This document shows, piece after piece, positions 33,053-40,685 of a DNA stretch of 51,149 nt. The position numbers were made by a program, and so were the translations under genes. Location of the stretch: assembly GCA_036655775.1 (NCBI GenBank), contig JAVVPL010000003.1, positions 1-51,149 of the forward strand, written 5' to 3'. Below the pieces are notes generated by a model. The model made no database searches. It was given only the letters and a program-made list of their open reading frames with translations, and was not told the DNA's origin. The stretch is from JAVVPL01 sp036655775. Lineage in GTDB: Bacteria > Bacteroidota > Bacteroidia > Bacteroidales > P3. Position 1 is the first letter of the stretch. Every line of letters starts with the position of its first letter.

Positions 33053-34124
33053 AATGCCTATAATTATATATGGGGCAGGTAATAATGGAAAAAAACTACT
33101 TCAATATTTTCAAAATGCACACCGAGAAGTGTTGTTTTTTCTTGATAAAACGCCTAAAAATAGCATAGACAATAAAGCTGTTTTTTCTTTGTTGGAAATT
33201 CCTGAAATAGATAGATCTAAGGTGGATGTATATATTTCTATATTCAATAGAGACGTAGATGTTTCAGTTATACAACAAGATTTGCTCGCTTTACATTTTG
33301 TAAATGTATATTCGATGATGGAGTTGGTTCAACAAGAAGCCGCTTTTGCAAATCATAGTTTAGATTCATATTGGCTTACTTCTCCTGTTTTTTTTGAAAC
33401 ACATAAGAAACAATTTGAACAAGCGCAAAATTTATTTACAGATCCAGAAAGTATTTCTATTTTTCAACGTACTTTTCAAGCAAGATTGCTTGCTAAAGCG
33501 GAACTATTACCTAAACCAAGACCCATTGAAGAACAATATTTTTCGGAAGATATCCCACTTAAAAATGTGCATTCGTTTGTAGATGCAGGCGCTTTTGATG
33601 GAGACACACTTCCTTTTTTATTAAAAAAATATCCTGCTCTGCATACGTATTTAGGTTTTGAACCAGATCAAAAGAATTTTGATGCTTTATCGAAGCAGAT
33701 CAAATTGAATTATGCAAAGCAGATCAACAATATTAGTATCTATCCTTGTGGTTTATGGAGTAAAACTGAAATTCTAAAATTTTCAGATAATAATGGGGAA
33801 GCTTCAGCCATAGGTGAAAGCAGTGAGGGAATTTCTATACAGTGCTTAGCTTTGGATCAAGTTGTATTTAATACGCAAATAGATTATATAAAAATGGATA
33901 TAGAAGGGGCGGAGCTACAAGCACTTTATGGAGCTGAACAAACAATTCGTACGCATCAACCAAATTTAGCCATTTGTGTATATCATCAACCCGAACATTT
34001 GTACACGATTCCTCTTTTACTTAATTCTTGGCATTTAGGCTATACGTTTTATTTGCGTCAATATGGTTTTTATGGTTTTGACTTAGTTTTATATGCAATT
34101 CCCACTCTACTTGTCCACCAATAA
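33045..34124 (+). CDS. FkbM-family SAM methyltransferase with N-terminal nucleotide-binding-like domain
   Basis: 359 residues, overlapping the preceding gene by 8 bases. The N-terminal about 110 residues start PIIIYGAGNNGKKLLQYFQN, a Rossmann-like segment seen in sugar-modifying enzymes. The FkbM methyltransferase domain follows (about 170-350), with VHSFVDAGAFDGDTLPFLL for SAM binding and TQIDYIKMDIEGAELQALYG. FkbM enzymes methylate hydroxyls on sugars or natural products. Its last 18 bases overlap the 3' end of the reductase gene on the other strand. It probably O-methylates a residue of the locus's glycan (inference). Confidence 0.83.
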   Translation: MNKMPIIIYGAGNNGKKLLQYFQNAHREVLFFLDKTPKNSIDNKAVFSLLEIPEIDRSKVDVYISIFNRDVDVSVIQQDLLALHFVNVYSMMELVQQEAAFANHSLDSYWLTSPVFFETHKKQFEQAQNLFTDPESISIFQRTFQARLLAKAELLPKPRPIEEQYFSEDIPLKNVHSFVDAGAFDGDTLPFLLKKYPALHTYLGFEPDQKNFDALSKQIKLNYAKQINNISIYPCGLWSKTEILKFSDNNGEASAIGESSEGISIQCLALDQVVFNTQIDYIKMDIEGAELQALYGAEQTIRTHQPNLAICVYHQPEHLYTIPLLLNSWHLGYTFYLRQYGFYGFDLVLYAIPTLLVHQ

Positions 34125-34991
34125 ACTTTCCAATTGAATTGTGTTTTGTTGGTTGTGATACCACTCAAATAATTCTTTAATGGCTTGGTGTATGGGTGTA
34201 AATTGCACTTCTTTCATTTCCTTTTGCAATCGATCGTTGTTGCCACTATATTCTAAGCCCATACCAGGAGTTCCCACTTGAATTTCATTTGCATTGCCCG
34301 ACATATTTTGTATGATTTCGGCAATATGAAGTAAAGAAATAGACTGATTGGGGGTAATATTATACGCTTTATATGCCATTTTATTTTGAAGAAAATAATC
34401 TAAAATAGGTAGTAAATCGGCAATGTAGAGATAGTCAAATTTTCTATCTTGGCGTAGTGTAATAGGTAAGTTATAGAGTGTTTTACAAATAGCATTAGAA
34501 ATAAAACGAATGGCATACTCTTCGTATTTCCCAAAAATTCCAAAAATGCGTAAATCGATGATATTCTCAGTGCTTTCAATATATTTTCCACAAATATATT
34601 TATTGTACCCATGTTCGTCGGTGGGGATATGTGTGCCAAAATACGTTTCTTTCATTTTGGGCTCATAGTATCGCATATCATAAATGGCCCCAGAACCGAT
34701 ATTCAACATTTTTTTATATTTATCTGCATGTCGAGCCAAATTGAAAAACATACGTGAATTGGTATAGAGTAAATCCGCATGATCTTTTGCATTGCGATGG
34801 CCAGGTTTGGCTGCGGCATGAATTACAAAATCAATTTTATTGTTTTCAAAAAAAGCATCTACTTGATCGGTATCGGCCGTATTGAGTTCTTTACTCGAAG
34901 GAGCTAGAATATGATATTTGTCTTTTAAAAAAGATTCTTTGATGTTTTTGCCTATAAAGCCGTTGCCGCCAGTAAGTAAGATTGTGTTCAT
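34107..34991 (-). CDS. NAD(P)-dependent sugar reductase/epimerase (extended SDR)
   Basis: 294 residues. Seen: the glycine-rich NAD(P) motif ILLTGGNGFIGKNI, DFVIHAAAKPGHRNAKDH, and the active-site Tyr-X3-Lys in HGYNKYICGKYIE. It is the last gene of the minus-strand rfbF-rfbG-rfbH-methyltransferase-SDR cluster. In CDP-3,6-dideoxyhexose pathways an SDR at this point reduces C4 (abequose or paratose synthases) or the branch ketone (YerF in yersiniose). Any of these is compatible and the sequence alone cannot choose. Its 3' end overlaps the convergent FkbM gene. Confidence 0.8.
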   Translation of the reverse strand: MNTILLTGGNGFIGKNIKESFLKDKYHILAPSSKELNTADTDQVDAFFENNKIDFVIHAAAKPGHRNAKDHADLLYTNSRMFFNLARHADKYKKMLNIGSGAIYDMRYYEPKMKETYFGTHIPTDEHGYNKYICGKYIESTENIIDLRIFGIFGKYEEYAIRFISNAICKTLYNLPITLRQDRKFDYLYIADLLPILDYFLQNKMAYKAYNITPNQSISLLHIAEIIQNMSGNANEIQVGTPGMGLEYSGNNDRLQKEMKEVQFTPIHQAIKELFEWYHNQQNTIQLESLLVDK

Positions 34992-35003
34992 TTTGCTTAG
35001 GTA

Positions 35004-36203
35004 TTATAAACAAATAATAGTATTCTTTAATCCCCTATTTTTGATTTGTTTGCTGATTTCTGAAGAAAACAAAGCTGAAATTACTACGATGTCAAAGGTA
35101 TTGTCTGTCAACTTAAAAAGAGCCTCTGGTGAAACCACCTCTTTTTCTAAAATATGCATGCCCCATTTTTTGGAATCGGAATCAACAAAAAATAGAATAT
35201 TTGCCTCTCCTAAATTAGTTTCTTGGAGTATGCGAGCGGTATAGTTGCCTGCACCCCAAATTACAATTGGTTTTTGATTTTGGATATTTGATTGTAATTT
35301 GGTAATTGGATGATCGTTTTTTGATAAGTCTATATAGTTTAAAATAGAGTTGCGTAAAGTTTGTGTATTACAAAAATGGCTATTGTTTCCATTTGTTTTT
35401 TCAAACAGAGAATAGACGGCGGGATACTCTTGATTTTCGGCTACAGTCATGGTTTTTGTAGCAGAGGCAATATATTTGAAATGATGTTTTTCAAACAAAT
35501 TTCGATGTGCATCGGTGTCAAAATGATTGATATGTTCGGTGTCAAAATAATAATAAGGCACAATATAAAAATCGGTATATTGGGCTGCATTCGGTGTTTC
35601 GATATACACACATCCTTTTTCAGCAAGAAGCGAATGTACGTTATCTACGGCCGTAGATAAATCGCAAATATGTTCAAAAACATGTGAGAGAATAATAAAA
35701 TCAAATTGTTTAGAGAGTGTTTTTTCAAACAAATTGCCTTGTACGGCTTTAATTCCTTTTTCTCTTATTGTTTTTACACAATTGAGCGAAGGGTCAAACC
35801 CCATAATATTTGAAAATCCTTTTTGTTTTAATGCAAATAATATACCGCCATTTCCACAGCCAATATCCAAAATTTTTGCCTCTTTATTGTTTATAAAATT
35901 TGCAATTGTATTTGCGGTTTCTTCTATTCTATGCAAATCATATATCGTATCACCTCCCCCTGAGGCGGTGTGTTTGTCTTCATATTTTGACATCTCTTGA
36001 TAAAAACGATTGTACGTAGATTGCGCTGCGGGCGTATCGGCAAATACAAATCCACAATGTGGACAATAAACAATATCATATTCTGAAGGCAAAAGATGCG
36101 TGTCCGATAATAAAAATTGTTGGGTATGTAAAACTTCGCCTTCTTTTGCTTGGCAGATAGGACAAGGTCTATATAAGGTTTTCAGCGATTTTTCATTTTT
36201 CAT
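35004..36203 (-). CDS. Sugar C-methyltransferase-like protein (zinc domain, SAM domain, C-terminal domain)
   Basis: 399 residues in three parts. Residues ~12-55 carry two CxxC pairs (CPIC and CPHC) as in the Methyltransf_13 zinc domain. The class I SAM domain (about 85-240) has AKILDIGCGNGGILFALK and ILSHVFEHI. The C-terminal Methyltransf_14-like domain (about 290-399) has KPIVIWGAGNYTARIL. This is the layout of NDP-sugar C-methyltransferases such as TylCIII and NovU, which act next to a 4-keto group. Here the substrate could be the 4-keto dideoxysugar made by RfbH (inference). It overlaps rfbH by 11 bases, so the two are co-transcribed. Confidence 0.82.
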   Translation of the reverse strand: MKNEKSLKTLYRPCPICQAKEGEVLHTQQFLLSDTHLLPSEYDIVYCPHCGFVFADTPAAQSTYNRFYQEMSKYEDKHTASGGGDTIYDLHRIEETANTIANFINNKEAKILDIGCGNGGILFALKQKGFSNIMGFDPSLNCVKTIREKGIKAVQGNLFEKTLSKQFDFIILSHVFEHICDLSTAVDNVHSLLAEKGCVYIETPNAAQYTDFYIVPYYYFDTEHINHFDTDAHRNLFEKHHFKYIASATKTMTVAENQEYPAVYSLFEKTNGNNSHFCNTQTLRNSILNYIDLSKNDHPITKLQSNIQNQKPIVIWGAGNYTARILQETNLGEANILFFVDSDSKKWGMHILEKEVVSPEALFKLTDNTFDIVVISALFSSEISKQIKNRGLKNTIICL

Positions 36204-37527
36204 TTTGGCAAACTTCTCCTATTTTTTCAATCATATAATCAAGCATTTTTTTGGACATGCCAGGATAAACGCCTATCCAAAATACATCCTTCATAATTTG
36301 ATCGGTATTTTTTAGATCTCCTACCACTCTAAAGCCTGTTTGAGCGTTTCGCATTTGATCAAAGCAAGGATGTTTGATCAAATTGCCTGCAAATAGCATG
36401 CGAGTTTGTATATTGTTTTTTTCGAGATGAGAAACTAGCGTGTTACGTGTAAATCCTGCTTCAGGGCGTACACAAATTAAAAATCCAAACCAACTAGGAT
36501 CTGTGTTTTCTGAAGCTTGGGGCAGAATTAATTGAGCACTATATGCTTGAAGAGCCAAGCGCAAATAATTCCAATTTTCTTTGCGTGCTTTGATAATTGA
36601 AGGTAATTTGTCCAACTGTGCACAGCCAATGGCTGCTTGCATATCGGTTACTTTCAAATTGTATCCAAAATGAGAATAAACATATTTGTGATCATAGCCT
36701 AAAGGTAAATCGCCAAATTGTTGGGTAAAGCGTTGTTTACAGGTATTGTCTTTGCCCGAATCGCACCAACAATCTCGTCCCCAATCTCGAAAAGAATTTA
36801 CTATTCGATGCAATTGTGCAGAATGGGTATATACGGCTCCTCCTTCACCCATAGTGATATGGTGGGGAGGATAGAAAGAAGAAGTGCCAATATCTCCGAT
36901 AGTTCCTGTATATTTCCATTCCCCATCAATAAAATACTTTGAACCTAAGGCATCACAATTGTCTTCAACTAACCAAAGAGAATGGGCCTCACAAAAAGCT
37001 TTTATTGCGTTTAAATCGAAAGGATTTCCAAGTGTGTGCGCAATCATAACCGCTTTGGTTTTGGAGCTTAGGGCGGCTTCTAATTGGGTGATATCAATAT
37101 TATAAGAAGGAATAGTCACATCCACAAATACGGGGATGGCTCCAAATTGAATGCAAGGGGTAATGGTTGTGGGAAAACCTGCGGCCACGGTAATTACTTC
37201 GTCGCCACGTTTGATGGCGCGGTCGCCTAGTTTAGGAGAGGTCAAGGCCATAAATGCCAATAAATTTGCCGAGGATCCCGAATTGGTAAGCGAGCAATAT
37301 TTTACATTTAAAAATTGTGCAAATTCTGTTTCAAATTTGGTACTGTAAGGACCTGTGGTGAGCCAAAAATCAAGAGATGCACTTACCAAATTTTCTAATT
37401 CTGCAGAATCAAAAAAACGTCCTCCGTAATTAATTTTATCGCCTACTGAAAATTCTTTTTTTTGAGCTTCAAAGGTTTCGGTGTAATATTCTTTTACGAG
37501 TTTTAGAATTTCTTCTCTTTTTGTCAT
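36193..37527 (-). CDS. rfbH: CDP-6-deoxy-D-xylo-4-hexulose 3-dehydrase (E1)
   Basis: 444 residues, family length. It removes the C3 hydroxyl of CDP-4-keto-6-deoxyglucose using PMP and a [2Fe-2S] cluster. Seen: the DegT/AHBA aminotransferase fold, but with the catalytic Lys replaced by His in SFYPPHHITMGEGGAV (His at 222-223), diagnostic of the dehydrase. Cluster cysteines are present at C191 (VEDNCDALG), C253, C255 and C263 (DCWCDSGKDNTC). The reductase partner (E3, RfbI/AscD-like) is not in the window, so electrons must come from another protein. It overlaps rfbG by 4 bases. Confidence 0.95.
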   Translation of the reverse strand: MTKREEILKLVKEYYTETFEAQKKEFSVGDKINYGGRFFDSAELENLVSASLDFWLTTGPYSTKFETEFAQFLNVKYCSLTNSGSSANLLAFMALTSPKLGDRAIKRGDEVITVAAGFPTTITPCIQFGAIPVFVDVTIPSYNIDITQLEAALSSKTKAVMIAHTLGNPFDLNAIKAFCEAHSLWLVEDNCDALGSKYFIDGEWKYTGTIGDIGTSSFYPPHHITMGEGGAVYTHSAQLHRIVNSFRDWGRDCWCDSGKDNTCKQRFTQQFGDLPLGYDHKYVYSHFGYNLKVTDMQAAIGCAQLDKLPSIIKARKENWNYLRLALQAYSAQLILPQASENTDPSWFGFLICVRPEAGFTRNTLVSHLEKNNIQTRMLFAGNLIKHPCFDQMRNAQTGFRVVGDLKNTDQIMKDVFWIGVYPGMSKKMLDYMIEKIGEVCQNEK

Positions 37528-38597
37528 AATGAAAGGTATTCGTCAATCTGTTTATCCGTTAATTGTGCAATGCTTGAAGGACTTTTGTAGTAATCGAGGT
37601 ACCATGCCAACGACCATTCCAAAGCTTGACTTGCATTGAGTTTGGGTTGCCATTCTAATTCTTTTTTTGCTAAAGAAATATCCAATTTCAACAAATTAGC
37701 TTCATGCACTTGCTCCGTATTGGTTTCAATACGATAGCTTCCATGTCCCCATAATTGAATGGCCATGGCGGTCATTTCTTCTACGGTAAGTGTATCTTCG
37801 GCACAAGGTCCAAAATTAAAGGCTTTAGGTATACTTTGGTATTGTTTTCCGCCTAGTAAACCCAAGTGTAAATACCCACACAAAGGTTCTAAAACATGTT
37901 GCCAAGGACGTACGGCTGTGGGATTGCGTAAAATAATTTCTTCGGATTGCTCCAATGCTTTTACAATATCGGGAATCAAACGATCTTGAGCCCAATCTCC
38001 TCCTCCAATTACATTGCCTGCACGGGCGGTAAGTATCGCTTTTTTGTGTTTGGCATATTTGTCAGGATGAAAAAAAGAATTTCTAAAAGAATTAATAACT
38101 AATTCGGCACAGGCTTTACTCGCTGAATACGGATCATAGCCTCCTAGAGGATCACATTCGCGATATGGATATTCCCATTCGTTATTATGATATACCTTGT
38201 CGGTGGTAATCATAACAAGGGTGCAAGCCTTGTCAAGCTCACGTACTGCATTCAATATATTTGCGGTGCCTATGGCATTGACGTAAAAAGTATAGGAAGG
38301 GTCTTCGTAGGATAAGCGCACCAAAGGTTGTGCCGCCAAGTGAAAGATAAAATCTGGTTGAAACTTTTTGATTTCATCAGAAAGATGAGAAATATTTAAA
38401 ATATTTCCAAAAACATTCTCACAGCAATGGTCAATATGGAGTGCATCAAAAAAACAAGGTCCTTTATTGGGAATTAAGGCGTAGCCTTTGACCTCAGCGC
38501 CTAAAATATTTAAAATTTTGACAAGCCATCCTCCTTTAAAACCTGTATGGCCAGTTATAAAAACTCGTTTCCCTTTATATTGATTGAGATTTACCAT
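37524..38597 (-). CDS. rfbG: CDP-glucose 4,6-dehydratase
   Basis: 357 residues. An extended SDR with NAD-binding GKRVFITGHTGFKGGWLVK, FIFHLAAQPLVRLSYEDP, the TTDKVY segment and catalytic Tyr/Lys in DPYSASKACAELV, and GNVIGGGDWAQDRLIPDIVKA. These match CDP-glucose dehydratases over the dTDP-type. It converts CDP-glucose to CDP-4-keto-6-deoxyglucose, the substrate of RfbH. It starts 3 bases after rfbF stops and overlaps rfbH by 4 bases. Confidence 0.95.
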   Translation of the reverse strand: MVNLNQYKGKRVFITGHTGFKGGWLVKILNILGAEVKGYALIPNKGPCFFDALHIDHCCENVFGNILNISHLSDEIKKFQPDFIFHLAAQPLVRLSYEDPSYTFYVNAIGTANILNAVRELDKACTLVMITTDKVYHNNEWEYPYRECDPLGGYDPYSASKACAELVINSFRNSFFHPDKYAKHKKAILTARAGNVIGGGDWAQDRLIPDIVKALEQSEEIILRNPTAVRPWQHVLEPLCGYLHLGLLGGKQYQSIPKAFNFGPCAEDTLTVEEMTAMAIQLWGHGSYRIETNTEQVHEANLLKLDISLAKKELEWQPKLNASQALEWSLAWYLDYYKSPSSIAQLTDKQIDEYLSL

Positions 38598-38600
38598 ATC

Positions 38601-39377
38601 TTATTTCCATGTTTTCCAAGGAGCGGATCCTTGTTCCCAGAGTTGATTTAATTCTTCTTTATCGCGTAAAGTATCCATGGGTTTCCAAAATCCAAGATGT
38701 TGAAACATCTGCATTTGGTTTGCACTTGCCAAATTTTCCATAGGAATACGTTCAAAAATAACTTGATCGCCTTGCGGTATATAATCAAAAACTTCAGGTT
38801 CACAAACCATATAGCCTCCATTAATCCAGGCTCCATCCCCTTGCGGTTTTTCCATAAAGGATTTTATTTGATTGTTGTCTCCAATTTCTAAAGCCCCAAA
38901 ACGACCCATAGGTTTTACCCCTGTAAGTGTACAAAGTTTGCCCCCTTCTTTATGAAAGGCCAATAAACGATCAATATTAATATCGGCTACTCCATCCCCA
39001 TAAGTGAGCATAAAAGGTTCATTCCCAATATAGGGTTGAATACGTTTAATGCGGCCCCCAGTCATTGTGTTTAAACCCGTATCAATTAGCGTTACTCGCC
39101 AAGGTTCAACGGCAGAATCGAGTACTTCGATAGAATTATGTGCAAGGTCGATGGTTAAATTGGAGCGATGTCTAAAATAATTGGAAAAAAACTCTTTGAT
39201 CATATAGCCCTTATAACCACAACAAATTACAAAATCGTTTATTCCATACGCAGAATAAATTTTCATAATATGCCATATTATGGGCATAGTGCCTATTTCG
39301 ACCATTGGTTTTGGTTTGAGAACGGTTTCTTCGGAAAGACGAGTACCTGTGCCTCCAGCGAGTATTACAACCTTCAT
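38601..39377 (-). CDS. rfbF: Glucose-1-phosphate cytidylyltransferase
   Basis: 258 residues. Seen: nucleotidyltransferase start KVVILAGGTGTRLSEETVLKPKPM, then EIGTMPIIWHIMKIYSAYG, the metal-binding YGDGVADINID, and GRFGALEIGDNN, all typical of RfbF/DdhA. It makes CDP-glucose from CTP and glucose-1-phosphate and commits carbon to the 3,6-dideoxyhexose branch. It is the first gene of the minus-strand unit and has its own TAnnTTTG box upstream. Confidence 0.96.
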   Translation of the reverse strand: MKVVILAGGTGTRLSEETVLKPKPMVEIGTMPIIWHIMKIYSAYGINDFVICCGYKGYMIKEFFSNYFRHRSNLTIDLAHNSIEVLDSAVEPWRVTLIDTGLNTMTGGRIKRIQPYIGNEPFMLTYGDGVADINIDRLLAFHKEGGKLCTLTGVKPMGRFGALEIGDNNQIKSFMEKPQGDGAWINGGYMVCEPEVFDYIPQGDQVIFERIPMENLASANQMQMFQHLGFWKPMDTLRDKEELNQLWEQGSAPWKTWK

Positions 39378-39445
39378 GATGTAAATAATTTTAATAAATA
39401 AGTTTTATCCCCGTTTTATACATAGTGCGTATTGATATGTGTATG

Positions 39446-39453
39446 CAAAGGTA
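39446..39453 (-). promoter_or_regulatory. Probable -7 box of the rfbF-rfbG-rfbH cluster
   Basis: TACCTTTG on the minus strand fits TAnnTTTG and lies about 70 bases before the rfbF ATG, between rfbF and the gtrB-like stop. The -33 region is a T/A tract without a clean TTTG. Confidence 0.5.
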
Positions 39454-39470
39454 CATTTTTTTTGTAAAGA

Positions 39471-40400
39471 TTAAAAATTGACTCTTTCTTTTTCTATGAC
39501 TAAAGGGCGTTTACGTACTTGGGTATGAATAGCTCCAATATATTCTCCAATGATGCCGATAAAAAATAATTGAATAGAGGAAAAGAAAAAAAGTCCAATC
39601 ACCAAAGGGGCAGTACCTATACTAAATTCATCCCAAAAAATTAATTTATAAACGAAATAAGCAATTGCAACTAACAAACTGAGCATAGCTACACCAAACC
39701 CAATAAAACTGGCCAAACGAAGAGGTAATTTAGAGTGGTTGACAAATCCCAACATCCCAATATCATACAAAGTATAAAAATTGTTTTTCGATTTTCCGTT
39801 TTTACGGGAGGGTTGTGTGTAGGGAACATCGTATCGGTTGTAGCCCATCTCGGCAATCATTCCACGAAAATAGGGATAAGGATCGTCAATAGTACGTAAT
39901 ATTTCTATAAAAGATTGATCATAGAGGCCAAAGCCTGTAAAATTGCTAATATGTTCGGTGTCGGAAAAACGAGCAATCACTTTGTAAAATAGTTTGCGAG
40001 CCAAGAACATAAATGGATTTTCTTTACTTTTGTTTTTGATCCCGATTACAATTTTATAGCCTTCTTCCCATTTTTTGATAAAGGTAGGAATCATTTCTGG
40101 AGGGTCTTGCAAATCGGATACAAGCGTAATTACAGCATCGCCATGTAATTGTAATAATCCATAATAAGGAGAACGAATATGCCCTGCATTTTTGGCATTG
40201 AGAATGAGTTTTACATTTTTATCTTTAGCTGCTAATTGACGAAGAATTTCAACGGTGTGATCCGTAGAGGCATTGTCGATAAAAAGAAGTTCGTATTCGT
40301 ATTCAGGGAGGGTGTCAAATTGGGCTTTAACTTGTTTGTAAAGTTCTGCTACATTTTCTTCTTCATTGAAACAAGGCGAAAGGATACTTATTTTTTTCAT
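39471..40400 (-). CDS. GtrB-like undecaprenyl-phosphate glycosyltransferase
   Basis: 309 residues. A GT2 domain (about 1-215) starts ISILSPCFNEEENVAELYKQ, with FIDNASTDHTVEILRQLA and the metal motif LVSDLQDPPEM. Two C-terminal transmembrane helices follow (about 235-260 and 270-295). This is the DPM1/GtrB/ArnC layout: it loads a sugar onto a polyprenyl phosphate at the cytoplasmic face. It pairs with the GtrA-like flippase and the GT-C enzyme encoded just across the divergent region. Confidence 0.87.
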   Translation of the reverse strand: MKKISILSPCFNEEENVAELYKQVKAQFDTLPEYEYELLFIDNASTDHTVEILRQLAAKDKNVKLILNAKNAGHIRSPYYGLLQLHGDAVITLVSDLQDPPEMIPTFIKKWEEGYKIVIGIKNKSKENPFMFLARKLFYKVIARFSDTEHISNFTGFGLYDQSFIEILRTIDDPYPYFRGMIAEMGYNRYDVPYTQPSRKNGKSKNNFYTLYDIGMLGFVNHSKLPLRLASFIGFGVAMLSLLVAIAYFVYKLIFWDEFSIGTAPLVIGLFFFSSIQLFFIGIIGEYIGAIHTQVRKRPLVIEKERVNF

Positions 40401-40562
40401 TATGAAAATAATTTTAATACATAGATTGCTTAAGATACTTCCCTTAAATTTTGTGCGTTTTTAAGTTTTTTATAAGGTCTTCAATATGCCAAATTTATGG
40501 ATATTTATTGATGACAATATGTTTTTTTTGTAAACAGTAAAATCAAAGAAATTAAGAGTATA

Positions 40563-40570
40563 CAAAGATA
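40563..40570 (-). promoter_or_regulatory. Possible -7 box of the gtrB-like gene
   Basis: TATCTTTG on the minus strand, about 163 bases before the gtrB-like ATG. There is no TTTG at the -33 distance, so the call is tentative. Confidence 0.35.
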
Positions 40571-40596
40571 AATCTAATAAATTGAAAAAAAAAATG

Positions 40597-40604
40597 TAAT
40601 TTTG
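40597..40604 (+). promoter_or_regulatory. Possible -7 box of the GT-C gene
   Basis: TAATTTTG fits TAnnTTTG. It lies about 80 bases before the ATG at 40686, and the -33 element is unclear. Confidence 0.35.
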
Positions 40605-40670
40605 TGCTTGAAAAACCAATCGAAAAAATAAAAAATCACGAACAGATATACGTATCACAATTAATATTTG

Positions 40671-40676
40671 AGGAGG
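40671..40676 (+). promoter_or_regulatory. Shine-Dalgarno-like site deciding the GT-C start
   Basis: AGGAGG sits 9 bases before the ATG at 40686. The upstream in-frame TTG at 40668 would translate this site, so the ATG is the better start. The site is unusual for a Bacteroidota gene. Confidence 0.6.
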
Positions 40677-40685
40677 AATCCAAAT

